Below are positions 25,890 to 34,765 of a stretch of 48,171 bases of DNA, one piece after another. The notes below the pieces were generated by a model, which saw only the letters and a program-made list of their open reading frames with translations, ran no database searches and was not told the DNA's origin. Both the position numbers and the translations under genes were made by a program. Numbering within the stretch: the first letter of the stretch is position 1; every line of letters begins with the position of its first letter. Location of the stretch: positions 1 through 48,171 of the forward strand of contig CANQZA010000008.1 in NCBI GenBank assembly GCA_947628175.1, given 5' to 3'. This stretch comes from an uncultured Clostridia bacterium (GTDB lineage Bacteria; Bacillota; Clostridia; Oscillospirales; Acutalibacteraceae).

Positions 25890-26357
25890 TCACAATAATT
25901 CAATAAGCTTTTGAAAAACAAATTCCACACTTGATTTTCTTACCTGATTTCTGCCGATTTCACCGAACTGCATCGTATAGGTCTTTGTCGTATTGTTTAT
26001 GCAAAATCCGAAGCATACCATCCCAACGGGTTTTTTGGCAGTCCCTCCGCCGGGTCCCGCCACTCCCGTAATTCCGACGCCGACCTCACTTTTTGCCGTT
26101 GCGGCAACACCCTGCGCCATTTCAAAGGCAACCTGCTCACTGACTACGCCGTATTTAAGAATGGTATCCGGATTTACGCCTATAAATTCCATTTTCGCCT
26201 CATTGGCATAGGTAACAAACGATACATTGAGCACCTTTGATACATTTGTGACATTGACAAGGTTGCCGCAGCAAAGACCTCCCGTGCAGGATTCCGCGAA
26301 AGAAATATGGTATTTTTTCTCAAGCAGCTTGTCCACTACACATTCTTCAAGAGCCAT
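25890..26357 (-). CDS. CinA C-terminal-domain nicotinamide-nucleotide amidohydrolase (PncC-type)
   Basis: 155-residue stand-alone CinA C-terminal domain. Related PncC proteins deamidate nicotinamide mononucleotide for NAD recycling. Landmarks: FAESCTGGLCCGNLVN near residues 20-35, VVSEQVAFEMAQGVAATAKSEVGVGITGVAGPGGGTAKKPVGMVCFG, the Gly-rich family core. The N-terminal molybdopterin-binding-like half found in full CinA is absent, and the length matches single-domain members, so it is not a truncation. It is 16 nt after folD and probably in the same transcript. Confidence 0.92.
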   Translation of the reverse strand: MALEECVVDKLLEKKYHISFAESCTGGLCCGNLVNVTNVSKVLNVSFVTYANEAKMEFIGVNPDTILKYGVVSEQVAFEMAQGVAATAKSEVGVGITGVAGPGGGTAKKPVGMVCFGFCINNTTKTYTMQFGEIGRNQVRKSSVEFVFQKLIELL

Positions 26358-26373
26358 TTCATCAGATCCTTTA

Positions 26374-27231
26374 TTAATCTTTAATACCGTTTTGCAGTTT
26401 TGCTGCCGTAAGCGTATTCTCCATAAGCATTGAAATAGTCATAGGACCTACTCCTCCGGGAACGGGAGTAATGTAGGAACATTTATCCTTAACACTCTCA
26501 AAATCAACATCGCCGCACAGTTTTGCATTTTCATCTCTGTTCATGCCGACATCAATTACAACTGCGCCTTCTTTAACCATATCGGCAGTTATAAATTTTG
26601 CCTTTCCAATAGCCGCAACAAGTATATCGGCTTCTTTCGTAATGTCTGAGAGATTTTTTGTTTTTGAGTGCGTTATCTCAACCGTTGCATTTGCGTGAAG
26701 CAGAAGCATTGCCATAGGCTTTCCGACAATATTGCTTCGTCCAACGACTACTGCTTTTTTCCCCTCGATCTCTACACCTGTTGCATGAATCAGCTCCATC
26801 ACACCCGCAGGGGTGCAAGGCAGAAAATGATAATCTCCTATCATAATTGCACCCACATTTACGGGATGGAACGCGTCAACATCCTTAACGGGATCAATAA
26901 GATTGATTACCTCTTTATCATCAAGATGGGAGGGCAGAGGAAGCTGGCACAGAATTCCGTTTATCTCCTCTCTGCCGTTGAGCTCTTTAACAAGACAATT
27001 GAGCTCCTCCTGCGTGGTGTTCGCAGGCAGTGCAAATTTTTCGCTGTAAAAGCCCACCTCCGCACATGCCTTTTCCTTGTTTCTAACATAAACCTGAGAG
27101 GCAGGATCATCGCCTACAATTATTACCGCAAGCCCGGGAATAATTCCCTTTTCTTTAAGCTTCTTCGTCTGATGCGCAACCCTTTTTCTTACCTCAGCCG
27201 ATACTGCTTTACCATCAATTATTTGTGACAT
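26374..27231 (-). CDS. folD: Methylenetetrahydrofolate dehydrogenase / cyclohydrolase FolD
   Basis: Bifunctional enzyme interconverting 5,10-methylene-THF and 10-formyl-THF with NADP. Landmarks: VYVRNKEKACAEVGF with the catalytic Lys, GILCQLPLPSHLD, KDVDAFHPVNVGAI, PCTPAGVMELI, VVGRSNIVGKPMAMLLL (nucleotide-binding), and TPVPGGVGPMTISMLMENTL. The length of about 285 residues is normal. I prefer the second ATG at 27231 (MSQIIDG) because GGAG lies 7 nt upstream; the ATG at 27237 almost touches that site. It overlaps the end of lgt by about 17 nt. Confidence 0.97.
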   Translation of the reverse strand: MSQIIDGKAVSAEVRKRVAHQTKKLKEKGIIPGLAVIIVGDDPASQVYVRNKEKACAEVGFYSEKFALPANTTQEELNCLVKELNGREEINGILCQLPLPSHLDDKEVINLIDPVKDVDAFHPVNVGAIMIGDYHFLPCTPAGVMELIHATGVEIEGKKAVVVGRSNIVGKPMAMLLLHANATVEITHSKTKNLSDITKEADILVAAIGKAKFITADMVKEGAVVIDVGMNRDENAKLCGDVDFESVKDKCSYITPVPGGVGPMTISMLMENTLTAAKLQNGIKD

Positions 27232-28168
27232 TTTCATTCTCCGTATTCTTTTCTTCAGTATTATTCATCGCACTGACAGGCGTTATTTTCAGTCTGTCAG
27301 GCAAAGTGCCTTTTTTGAGCCTTACAAAATTATATATTATACATACAAGCGCTGCTATTACAATAATCAGCGACAAAAGCTGACTTGCCCTTATGCTTGT
27401 ATCTCCGATATAAAGGGAGTCGGTTCTGAGACCCTCCACAATCATTCTCTCAAATCCGTACCATACACCGTAAAGCAAAAAGATTTCGCCTTTAAACTTT
27501 CTATGCTTTTGAACAATATAATTGAGTATGAAAAAACCGAGGATACACCACACGCTCTCATATAAAAAGGTGGGATGAACCGACATATCCGGATTAACAT
27601 CCATTCCCTTCTGCGCAAGGGCAGACGAATTTGCTTCAAGCGTATCGTGAATTTTCAGACTCCACATACGAAACAGCGCTGTATCTGTATTTGAACCAAA
27701 AGCCTCCTGATTAAAGAAATTGCCCCATCTGCCTATGCCTTGTCCTATAAGAAGACCAAGCGCTCCGAGATCAAGAAGATTTCTGAAATCTATTTTTCCG
27801 GTTTTACAGCCTATCGCTGCTCCTATCAACGCGCCGATTATGCCGCCGTAGATTGCTATGCCGCCGTTCCATATCTGAGGGATTTCCGCAAGATGTTCTT
27901 TATAATAGGACCACTCAAATATTACATAATATGCCCTTGCACAGACAATACCGAAAACGGTTCCCCAGATGAGAACATCTGTCATCCCGTCAAGGCTCAT
28001 TTTCCATTTATAAGCCATTCTGCCGCCATAGAGCACGGCGAGTGCAAATCCGAATGCAATAATGATTCCGTACCAATGCACCTCATATCCGCCCACTGAA
28101 AAAGCAACCGATGGCAAATCAAAATCTATTCCAAGTCCTTCAAAATATACTCTTGTATAATCACTCAT
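27215..28168 (-). CDS. lgt: Prolipoprotein diacylglyceryl transferase
   Basis: Integral membrane enzyme transferring diacylglycerol from phosphatidylglycerol to the lipobox Cys of prelipoproteins. The 317 residues have about seven membrane helices. Key motifs: VHWYGIIIAFGFALAVL near the first helix, GGIAIYGGIIGALIGA, the Lgt signature IGRWGNFFNQEAFG, HPTFLYESVWCILGF, and the late YGFERMIVEGLRTDSLYIG. The C-terminus has a polar tail rich in Asn, Glu and Thr. The ATG at 28168 follows AGGGAG; upstream in-frame codons lie inside the M16 gene, which it already overlaps by 8 nt. Confidence 0.96.
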   Translation of the reverse strand: MSDYTRVYFEGLGIDFDLPSVAFSVGGYEVHWYGIIIAFGFALAVLYGGRMAYKWKMSLDGMTDVLIWGTVFGIVCARAYYVIFEWSYYKEHLAEIPQIWNGGIAIYGGIIGALIGAAIGCKTGKIDFRNLLDLGALGLLIGQGIGRWGNFFNQEAFGSNTDTALFRMWSLKIHDTLEANSSALAQKGMDVNPDMSVHPTFLYESVWCILGFFILNYIVQKHRKFKGEIFLLYGVWYGFERMIVEGLRTDSLYIGDTSIRASQLLSLIIVIAALVCIIYNFVRLKKGTLPDRLKITPVSAMNNTEEKNTENENVTNN

Positions 28169-29438
28169 TTGTTTTCTCCCTGACGACCGAAAGTGCGCTG
28201 TATTGCTCAAACATAATTTCGGACAATCTTTTTTCTATATCCTCTTTTGTGACGGTTTTATAAATATCTATGGCGTCAAAGATATTATATCCGCCGAAAT
28301 GAGCGCTTATAAATCCGTTTGCAATTGAGTCAATATCATTATACTCCATTATCTCCCGTCCGTAAAGAGAGCGGCGCACTGTCTCAAAAAGCTCATCATC
28401 TATTCCGTCTTTTTTAAGACGCTCAACCTCTTTTTTGATCTCGACGCAAACTGCTTCGGGATTTTTGCTTTCACCGTCAAATAGTATTGCCTCATAACCG
28501 TAACCGATAAAATACTCCTTTGAAAAGCTTGAATTGATAAGTTCCTTTTCAAAAAGAGAGGTATAAAGTCTTGAGGTATCTCCGGCAATGATTTCAAGTA
28601 AAATATTTGTCTGCACAATTGTTTCAATATCCTGAACAGGCTTTTTGCATTTTTCCTTATATCCGAAAGAAAAAACAGGCATACGCATTGCAAGATTATA
28701 TTCACAGTAATCGGATACAATTTCTTCAGGCTCATCATCAAATGAGCGCTCAATGGTGAGCGGTTCGGCAGGCTTCAACATTTTATCACACACATCAATA
28801 ACCTGCTGCGGTGTAACATTTCCCACAACCGCAAGAGCCATATTGTTAAGATTATAAAATGTGTTATAGCAATCATAGAGGAGCTTGTCGGTAATCTGCG
28901 CAATGGAGTTGACAGTTCCCGCGATATCAATTCTGACAGGGTGCTTGTGATAAAGCAGCTTTAAAAGATTGAAGGTGCTCATCCAGCCTGCAACATCATA
29001 ATACATGGTAATTTCCTGCCCGATAATCCCCTGTTCCTTTTCAACCGTTTCCTTTGTAAAATAAGGATGTGTTACAAAATCAAGGAGTATTTCAAGGGAA
29101 TCATCAAAGTTATCGCTACACTGAAACAGGTAACAGGTTTTGTCAAATGAGGTATACGCGTTTGCCGACGCGCCTGTCTTTGCATACCGTGCAAACGCAT
29201 CGAGATCCTCGCTTTCAAAAAGCTTATGCTCAAGAAAATGAGCAATTCCCTCCGGAACGGTTGTCCATTTGTCGGAATCGGAACGCTTAAAGCGTGTGTC
29301 TATTGAACCGTATTTTGTACCGAAAACAGCATAGGTGGAGGTATACTTTTCCTTGGGCATTACATATATTTTAAGACCGGATTTATGGTCGATATCATAA
29401 TATTTTTCACAGAGTGCATTCGATTTGACTTCTTTCAT
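28161..29438 (-). CDS. M16 metallopeptidase, catalytic subunit (YmfH-like)
   Basis: 425-residue zinc peptidase of the M16 family with the inverted zinc motif HFLEH at residues 67-71 and the further ligand Glu expected in EKEQGIIGQEI near 133-143. The order M16-without-motif then M16-with-motif matches the B. subtilis ymfF-ymfH pair, whose relatives are annotated as EF-P 5-aminopentanol modification-associated proteins. An EF-P aminopentanone-reductase-like SDR lies 8 kb away in this window. It starts 2 nt after its partner with GAGGAGGTG as ribosome binding site. The physiological substrate is not known. Confidence 0.9.
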   Translation of the reverse strand: MKEVKSNALCEKYYDIDHKSGLKIYVMPKEKYTSTYAVFGTKYGSIDTRFKRSDSDKWTTVPEGIAHFLEHKLFESEDLDAFARYAKTGASANAYTSFDKTCYLFQCSDNFDDSLEILLDFVTHPYFTKETVEKEQGIIGQEITMYYDVAGWMSTFNLLKLLYHKHPVRIDIAGTVNSIAQITDKLLYDCYNTFYNLNNMALAVVGNVTPQQVIDVCDKMLKPAEPLTIERSFDDEPEEIVSDYCEYNLAMRMPVFSFGYKEKCKKPVQDIETIVQTNILLEIIAGDTSRLYTSLFEKELINSSFSKEYFIGYGYEAILFDGESKNPEAVCVEIKKEVERLKKDGIDDELFETVRRSLYGREIMEYNDIDSIANGFISAHFGGYNIFDAIDIYKTVTKEDIEKRLSEIMFEQYSALSVVREKTNE

Positions 29439-29440
29439 TA

Positions 29441-30715
29441 CTACACCTCCTCATTGCATACAAGTCTGTAAACTGTATCCAGTGTTACAAGCGACGCACA
29501 GTGTTCAACCTGCTGCTTTGCAACGCTGTCATTTTCATTTATGGCAGTTTCGGGTGACTTAATATTTTCGTCAGCTATCTGCGCGCTGTACCAATTTTCA
29601 AGAGCCTCCGGCGTATCATTAACAGACATTATGGCATCGCGAAGCGCCATTTTGGAGGAGGCAAGTTCTTCATCAAAGTTACCGTTTTTAATTTCATCAA
29701 GCTGATGGAGTATCTCTTCTATTGCCTTGTCCATACTTTCCTCATTGCAGCCGCACTGAATCATAATACAGCTTTTCTGCCTTGTGTACCGCGCAGAGCA
29801 GTAATAGCAAAGACTCATCTTTTCTCGTACATTGGCAAAGAGCTTTGAATACGGACCTCCTCCGAACACATCACAGAATGTGCGCATTGCCGGTGTAAGC
29901 GCATCTTCAGGCTTCAGATTCACACGGAATCCGAGAACAAGCTTACCCTGCTTGACATCCATTCGTTCCGTTTTATCCTTAACATCGTCTGCCCTTGCAA
30001 CAAACACGACCTTTGGCAGCGGATTGCAGCATCTCTCAACACCGCAAAATACATCAGAAAGATGTTTTTCTATCTTCTCAAAGTCAGCATTACCTATAAC
30101 ACTGACCATCATTCTGCTTTGTGAAAGAAGATTTCTCCACGCATGCAGAATATCACCGCAAGTAAGATTTTTTATATCCTCACGGTCTCCATAGCGGTTA
30201 ATACCGTAAGGCTCATCCTGAAACATAAGGCTTTCAGCCTGTCTTAAAGCATATATTCTTTTTTCATTCTCCTCAGAATCCAATTTTTCCAAAAGAAGTC
30301 TTTTTTCCGCCTCGATATCCTCCGCATAAAAGTTTCCGTTTTCATCAAGCCTTGGCTGAAAAAGAAGGGATGTAAGCAGTTTGACACATGCATACGAAAT
30401 ACTTTCTCCATCGAGGGAAAATCTGTCGTCAAGGCAGGTTACGGCAAGCTTTAACACCTGACATTCACCTGTTTTTGCGACGCTCGGCACAAGGGATGCG
30501 CCATACAGATAGGCCAGCCTTTTATTGAGAAGGGAAATACTTGGATACTCACGATTTTTACGAGAAAGCAGATTTATAAGCAGCGCATTTGAAGATACGG
30601 TTTCCCTGCTCAGCGGCACTGCAAGACTTACAGAAACCTCATTTGTTTTGAATCTGGACGCATTTACACCCACAAGAGTGATGCCGTCAGCTATTATCTT
30701 TTTTGTACAATCCAA
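29441..30715 (-). CDS. M16-family protein lacking the zinc motif (YmfF-like partner)
   Basis: 424 residues with M16 fold features (SLAVPLSRETVSSNALLINLLSR, LAYLYGASLVPSVAKTG, and the second-half repeat FCDVFGGGPYSKLFANVREKMSLCYYCSARYTRQKSCIMIQCG) but no HxxEH motif, so it should be the non-catalytic half of a heterodimer with the next gene. Several M16 enzymes work as such active/inactive pairs. The start codon is TTG at 30715, supported by CGGAGG 8 nt upstream. Identity as the YmfF counterpart rests on order and family. Confidence 0.87.
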   Translation of the reverse strand: MDCTKKIIADGITLVGVNASRFKTNEVSVSLAVPLSRETVSSNALLINLLSRKNREYPSISLLNKRLAYLYGASLVPSVAKTGECQVLKLAVTCLDDRFSLDGESISYACVKLLTSLLFQPRLDENGNFYAEDIEAEKRLLLEKLDSEENEKRIYALRQAESLMFQDEPYGINRYGDREDIKNLTCGDILHAWRNLLSQSRMMVSVIGNADFEKIEKHLSDVFCGVERCCNPLPKVVFVARADDVKDKTERMDVKQGKLVLGFRVNLKPEDALTPAMRTFCDVFGGGPYSKLFANVREKMSLCYYCSARYTRQKSCIMIQCGCNEESMDKAIEEILHQLDEIKNGNFDEELASSKMALRDAIMSVNDTPEALENWYSAQIADENIKSPETAINENDSVAKQQVEHCASLVTLDTVYRLVCNEEV

Positions 30716-30745
30716 ATAACATTCCTCCGAAATTGTTTTAAAATC

Positions 30746-30775
30746 ATTTTACAATATAACATATTATCGGCACAA
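30746..30775 (-). promoter_or_regulatory. Possible promoter of the M16-lgt-folD operon
   Basis: Minus-strand TTGTGC (30770-30775), 18 nt, TAAAAT (30746-30751), about 31 nt before the TTG start codon. The boxes are moderate matches, and read-through from the small genes upstream is also possible. Confidence 0.4.
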
Positions 30776-30789
30776 TTTCCACTATTTAT

Positions 30790-31080
30790 TTATAATAAAA
30801 GGTAAAGAAGTGCAAGAATGAGCATATTATCTGCACCTTCCTTTGATAAAATAAGGATAAGTGCAAGTATAACCAACGATGATTTGTCGTTTTGTGTATC
30901 TTCATCTGAGGTCGGAGCAGGTGCATTTTGTTCATCCGACTTCTGATTGCCGGTATTCTGTGCATCATTTGCCACAGGAGGAATACTCGGTTCATCCGAC
31001 ACAAAGCGCGAGGCTCTGCTCTGCATTTCCTGAACTCTTTTTCTTGCTTCGTTAATATCTCTTTCTGAAAAGCCCGGCAT
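30790..31080 (-). CDS. Small membrane protein of unknown function
   Basis: 96 residues. The N-terminal 65 are polar and probably disordered (rich in Asp, Asn, Gln, Ser, Pro). The C-terminal 28 are almost entirely hydrophobic, in two short blocks (LVILALILILS and MLILALLYLLL) separated by KEGADN, resembling a membrane hairpin. I do not recognise a named family. The ATG directly follows the stop of the preceding gene, with GGAG 9 nt upstream, so the two are co-translated. It ends a three-gene unit with 31081-31473 and 31475-31723. Confidence 0.75.
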   Translation of the reverse strand: MPGFSERDINEARKRVQEMQSRASRFVSDEPSIPPVANDAQNTGNQKSDEQNAPAPTSDEDTQNDKSSLVILALILILSKEGADNMLILALLYLLL

Positions 31081-31473
31081 TTAAAACAACTCCCTGAGCA
31101 GAGGAAGAACCTCAAAAAGTTTTAATATTCTCAACGCCTGATCTGCCTTATTCTGCGTACGCGGATCAAGGTGAGGCTTCAATGCCATAATCAAATCCAC
31201 ATTTTTATTTGATGTATTATTCATTTTTTCAAATATCGTTTTCGCCTTCATTATCATATCAAAATCAATATTATCAAAACCCAATGACGCGGGTATCAGG
31301 GAAGAGGCATCCTTGGAGTTATTGCTGTTTTTACTGTTGGTGTTATTGACAGGCGCGGGAGGAGAGGAATCATTTTTTTCAGCCTCGCCTCCCAGAATTG
31401 AGGAGGCGACGCCTTTGAGCATATCTATATCCTCTGAAGAAAGATTAGATATAATATCGTTAATATTGTCCAT
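31081..31473 (-). CDS. Small soluble protein of unknown function
   Basis: 130 residues in three parts: an acidic helical start (NINDIISNLSSEDIDMLKGVASSILGG), an Asn/Ser-rich linker (about 34-60), and a C-terminal helical domain ending VDLIMALKPHLDPRTQNKADQALRILKLFEVLPLLRELF. The last motif, a K/R-rich helix followed by a Leu-rich amphipathic tail, suggests membrane-surface or partner binding. No named family is recognised. It lies 1 nt after the 82-residue gene and abuts the small membrane protein gene. Confidence 0.75.
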   Translation of the reverse strand: MDNINDIISNLSSEDIDMLKGVASSILGGEAEKNDSSPPAPVNNTNSKNSNNSKDASSLIPASLGFDNIDFDMIMKAKTIFEKMNNTSNKNVDLIMALKPHLDPRTQNKADQALRILKLFEVLPLLRELF

Positions 31474-31474
31474 A

Positions 31475-31723
31475 TTATTTTCCTTCCATCAGTTTTTTCA
31501 TCAGCTCCTTCGCCTGTGGTGTGGAAAGAAGCTTTTCCGTTGCGGACTTATCGCTTAAAACATTTTTCAGTTGTTTTGCCGCATCCGAAGAAAGATTTTT
31601 ATTTATAAAATCGTCCATATTTCCGTTTTCCGCGGCCTGCTTCATTTTTGAAATATCAATTCCAGTTTTCTTTTGCGCATCCCGCATCATATCATTTATA
31701 TTGCTATTGTTCATATTCTTCAT
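31475..31723 (-). CDS. Small helical protein of unknown function
   Basis: 82 residues, predicted all-helical and hydrophilic: MKNMNNSNINDMMRDAQKK, then GIDISKMKQAAENGNMDDFINKNL, then a C-terminal LSTPQAKELMKKLMEGK. The frame is open upstream to 31858, but the ATG at 31723 has AGAGGAG 8 nt before it and the promoter lies in between, so the longer form is rejected. It is the first gene of a three-gene unit, with a divergent phosphoesterase gene on the other side. I do not recognise the family. Confidence 0.75.
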   Translation of the reverse strand: MKNMNNSNINDMMRDAQKKTGIDISKMKQAAENGNMDDFINKNLSSDAAKQLKNVLSDKSATEKLLSTPQAKELMKKLMEGK

Positions 31724-31743
31724 TGAAAAATCTCCTCTTCTGA

Positions 31744-31772
31744 TATATAATCTAATATAATCTATGAAACAA
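31744..31772 (-). promoter_or_regulatory. Promoter of the small three-gene unit
   Basis: Minus-strand TTGTTT (31767-31772), 17 nt, TATATA (31744-31749), 20 nt before the ATG at 31723. Two TATAAT hexamers also occur on the plus strand at 31746-31751 and 31756-31761 and could serve the divergent phosphoesterase gene. Confidence 0.5.
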
Positions 31773-31787
31773 GGTTGTGTTTTATGA

Positions 31788-32246
31788 ATGAGAATCATTG
31801 TCCTTTCAGACTCGCACAAATCAAAGTCAAAGCTTTTTGATATTGTTGAAAAACACATCCACTCCGATTTATTCCTGTTTCTGGGCGACGGAGAAGATGA
31901 TTTTGATGATGTTATTGCTCTTCACCCCAATCTCAAATATGACAGGGTGGCGGGAAACTGTGACTGGTATTCCTCATATCCGCTTTATAAATCCATTTAT
32001 GCAGGCGGAAAAAAGATTTTTTTCTCCCACGGTCATCCTTTCAAGGTGAAATTCGGATATGATCAAATTGAACAGGAAGCAAGAAGCGTCAGTGCCGACA
32101 TCTGTCTTTTCGGTCATACGCATGTGCAGTACACAAACTACAGTGACGGTCTTTATATTATGAACCCCGGTTCGGCGGCAAACAGCGAATACGGAATAAT
32201 AGATATAACGGATTCGGGAATCATGCTTATCTCTCAGAAGCTCTAA
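31788..32246 (+). CDS. YfcE/MJ0936-family metallophosphoesterase
   Basis: 152-residue phosphodiesterase with the calcineurin-like metal sites: LSDSHKS at 6-12 (D-x-H), FLGDGEDD near 32-39 (GD), VAGNCDW near 55-61 (GNC/D), FSHGHPF near 78-84 (GH) and LFGHTHVQY near 106-114 (GHTH), then MNPGSAAN. Members cleave phosphodiesters such as bis-p-nitrophenyl phosphate or 2',3'-cyclic nucleotides in vitro; the physiological substrate is unknown. It is alone on the plus strand between minus-strand operons and has only a weak ribosome binding site. Confidence 0.92.
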   Translation: MRIIVLSDSHKSKSKLFDIVEKHIHSDLFLFLGDGEDDFDDVIALHPNLKYDRVAGNCDWYSSYPLYKSIYAGGKKIFFSHGHPFKVKFGYDQIEQEARSVSADICLFGHTHVQYTNYSDGLYIMNPGSAANSEYGIIDITDSGIMLISQKL

Positions 32247-32268
32247 CAACTTTCCAAACGGAGCAAAC

Positions 32269-32314
32269 AAAAAAAGGGGGATGTCTCAACCATTACCCGG
32301 TTGGGACATCCCCC
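32269..32314 (-). terminator. Strong rho-independent terminator of the clpC operon
   Basis: A 16-bp stem with one G-U pair, 32276-32291 against 32299-32314 (GGGGGATGTCTCAACC / GGTTGGGACATCCCCC), loop of 7 nt. On the minus strand it is followed by seven T residues (32269-32275). It begins 10 nt after the clpC stop and separates clpC from the convergent phosphoesterase. Confidence 0.93.
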
Positions 32315-32324
32315 CCTTGCGCTA

Positions 32325-34748
32325 TCAGTTAAATGTAAATGCTCCGTCTTTAAAATCAACAGTACATTTTTCACCCAGCTTATTTTCAAGTATAAGCTCT
32401 GAGAGTTTATCCTCTAATTTTGTCTGTATTGCCCTTCTCAAAGGTCTTGCACCATAAACCTTATCAAAACCCGCGTCGGATATGGCAGATACTGCATTGT
32501 CGGTAAATTCAACATCGATTCCCAACTCGCTTACTCTTTTTTTAAGGGATTTGAGCATTCTCTTTGCAATTTCTTCAATATCCTTTTTCTCAAGCTGATT
32601 GAAGACAACAATTTCATCCACACGGTTGAGAAATTCCGGTTTGAATGTCTTTTTAAGTTCCGCCATAACAAGATTTTCTATATTCTCCTGTCCGCTGCTG
32701 CCATTTCCTCCAAATCCGAGAGCACCCTTAGGGTCGGTTATCTTAGACGCGCCGACATTTGATGTCATAATGATAACAGCATTTTTAAAGCTAACCTTTC
32801 TTCCCTGAGAGTCAGTGAGAACACCGTCCTCAAGAATCTGCAAAAGCATATTGAACACATCGGGATGCGCCTTTTCGATTTCATCAAAAAGCACTACCGA
32901 ATATGGCTTTCTCCTGATTTTTTCGGTAAGCTGACCGCCCTCGTCAAAACCTACATATCCGGGAGGCGAGCCGATGAGCTTTGACACTGTATGCTTTTCC
33001 ATATATTCGGACATATCAAGCTTGATTATTGCCTCTTCATCGCCGAACATAGCCTCTGCCAAAGTTTTGCACAGCTCTGTTTTGCCGACACCCGTCGGTC
33101 CGAGGAAAATGAATGAGCCGATCGGTCTTTTCGGATTTTTAAGTCCTGCCCTGCTTCTTCTGATTGCTCTTGCAACACCTGAAACGGCCTTATCCTGTCC
33201 CACAATTCTTTCATGGAGAATCTGCTCAAGATTCAGAAGTCTTTCGGACTCTTCCTTTGTAATCTGATTTGCGGGTATTCCGCTCCATGAAGATACAACC
33301 GATGCAATATCCTCAATTGATACCTCTTTGACCTGATGGGATGAAAGATTTTTCCATTTTTCCTTTTCTTCATCCAGAAGCGTTTTAAGACTTTTTTCCT
33401 TGTCTCGGATAGCGGCGGCCCTTTCAAAATCCTGTGAGCGGACCGCTGATGATTTTTCCTCCTCAAGAGACTTGAGTTCCTTTTCCATCTCTTTGAGATT
33501 ATCGGGAACCGTGTACGCTTTCAATCTTACTCTTGACGCTGCCTCATCTATAAGGTCAATCGCCTTATCGGGAAGAAAACGGTCGGCAATATATCTTGAT
33601 GACATTTTTACAGCGTTTTCAATTGCGCTGTCACTTATTTTAACCTTATGATGAGCCTCATACTTATCTCTGAGTCCCTTGAGAATTTCAACTGTTTCTT
33701 CTTCAGTCGGCTCCCCTACCATAACAGGCTGAAATCTTCTTTCAAGCGCCGCGTCCTTTTCAATGTTTTTTCTGTATTCATCAATTGTTGTGGCGCCGAT
33801 AACCTGAATTTCACCCCTGGCAAGCGACGGCTTGAGAATATTCGCCGCATCTGTTGCACCTTCTGCGGCTCCTGCTCCCATAATCGTATGAACCTCGTCA
33901 ATAAACAGAATAATATCCTTTGCGGCCTTGACCTCATCCATTGCTTTTTTTATGCGTTCCTCAAAATCACCGCGGTATTTTGTACCTGCAACCATTGAGG
34001 TTAAATCAACCGCAACAATCTTTTTATCGGCAAGAAGCTCAGGGACCTCGCCCTTTGTAATTTTAAGCGCGAGTCCTTCGGCAATAGCCGTTTTTCCGAC
34101 ACCCGGTTCACCGATAAGGCAAGGATTGTTCTTTGTCCTTCTTGAAAGAATTTGAATAACCCTCTGTATTTCCTCTTCCCTTCCGATAACAGGATCAATC
34201 TGACCGTGCTTTGCAATTTCGGTCAAATCCTTACCGAATTCATCAAGCGTAGGTGTTTTTGATTTCGCATTTTTGCCTCTTTTTGACGAATCCGAAGTCT
34301 GACTTCCTCCGCGCCCGAGAGTGTTGACGATTTCTTCAAACAGTCTGTCCTCGTCAATACCGGAGGAATTAATAAATTTAACGGCATAGGAGTCCCCCTC
34401 TTTCAGAAGCGCCATAAGCAGATGCTCCGTATCAACAAAGCTGTGAAGCATACCTCGCGCAAACTGAAATGCCATATCCAGAATTTTTTTGCTCCTCGGC
34501 GTAAAATCATCGGGCGAGAGTCGTGTCGGTGCTCCGAAACCGATATTTTCTTTTATAAAACTTTCTACATCATCCGCCGTGATACCCTTTTCATCAAGAA
34601 TGGAATATGCCGTTCCACTGCCTTCTTTCAGAATACCGTAGAGAATGTGCTCACTGCCGATATAATTGTGTCCGAGGTTTTCAGCCTCTCTTATGGCAAG
34701 GTTTAAAACCTCATTTGATTTTTGCGTAAAATAGTTAAATCTGTACAT
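32325..34748 (-). CDS. clpC: ATP-dependent Clp protease ATP-binding subunit ClpC
   Basis: Hsp100 unfoldase that feeds substrates, including arginine-phosphorylated proteins marked by McsB, into ClpP. The 807 residues show two Clp N repeats (about 1-145), AAA-1 with Walker A GEPGVGKT at 213-220, a middle domain with a UVR-type motif near 420-455 (SSAVRSQDFERAAAIRDKEKSL), AAA-2 with GPTGVGKTELCKTLAE near 540, and the C-terminal D2-small domain (GFDKVYGARPLRRAIQTKLEDKLSE). It is last in the ctsR-mcsA-mcsB-clpC operon, 35 nt after mcsB, so it should be induced when CtsR is released by heat. clpP is not in the window. Confidence 0.97.
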   Translation of the reverse strand: MYRFNYFTQKSNEVLNLAIREAENLGHNYIGSEHILYGILKEGSGTAYSILDEKGITADDVESFIKENIGFGAPTRLSPDDFTPRSKKILDMAFQFARGMLHSFVDTEHLLMALLKEGDSYAVKFINSSGIDEDRLFEEIVNTLGRGGSQTSDSSKRGKNAKSKTPTLDEFGKDLTEIAKHGQIDPVIGREEEIQRVIQILSRRTKNNPCLIGEPGVGKTAIAEGLALKITKGEVPELLADKKIVAVDLTSMVAGTKYRGDFEERIKKAMDEVKAAKDIILFIDEVHTIMGAGAAEGATDAANILKPSLARGEIQVIGATTIDEYRKNIEKDAALERRFQPVMVGEPTEEETVEILKGLRDKYEAHHKVKISDSAIENAVKMSSRYIADRFLPDKAIDLIDEAASRVRLKAYTVPDNLKEMEKELKSLEEEKSSAVRSQDFERAAAIRDKEKSLKTLLDEEKEKWKNLSSHQVKEVSIEDIASVVSSWSGIPANQITKEESERLLNLEQILHERIVGQDKAVSGVARAIRRSRAGLKNPKRPIGSFIFLGPTGVGKTELCKTLAEAMFGDEEAIIKLDMSEYMEKHTVSKLIGSPPGYVGFDEGGQLTEKIRRKPYSVVLFDEIEKAHPDVFNMLLQILEDGVLTDSQGRKVSFKNAVIIMTSNVGASKITDPKGALGFGGNGSSGQENIENLVMAELKKTFKPEFLNRVDEIVVFNQLEKKDIEEIAKRMLKSLKKRVSELGIDVEFTDNAVSAISDAGFDKVYGARPLRRAIQTKLEDKLSELILENKLGEKCTVDFKDGAFTFN

Positions 34749-34765
34749 TATTTATTCCTCCTTTT

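Noticed and set aside
25890..26357. CinA gene as a truncated pseudogene
   Set aside because: Stand-alone C-terminal domain proteins of this length are common and the motif region is intact.
31475..31858. Longer version of the 82-residue protein starting at 31858
   Set aside because: The upstream extension overlaps the divergent phosphoesterase gene and includes the promoter; the ATG at 31723 has a strong ribosome binding site.
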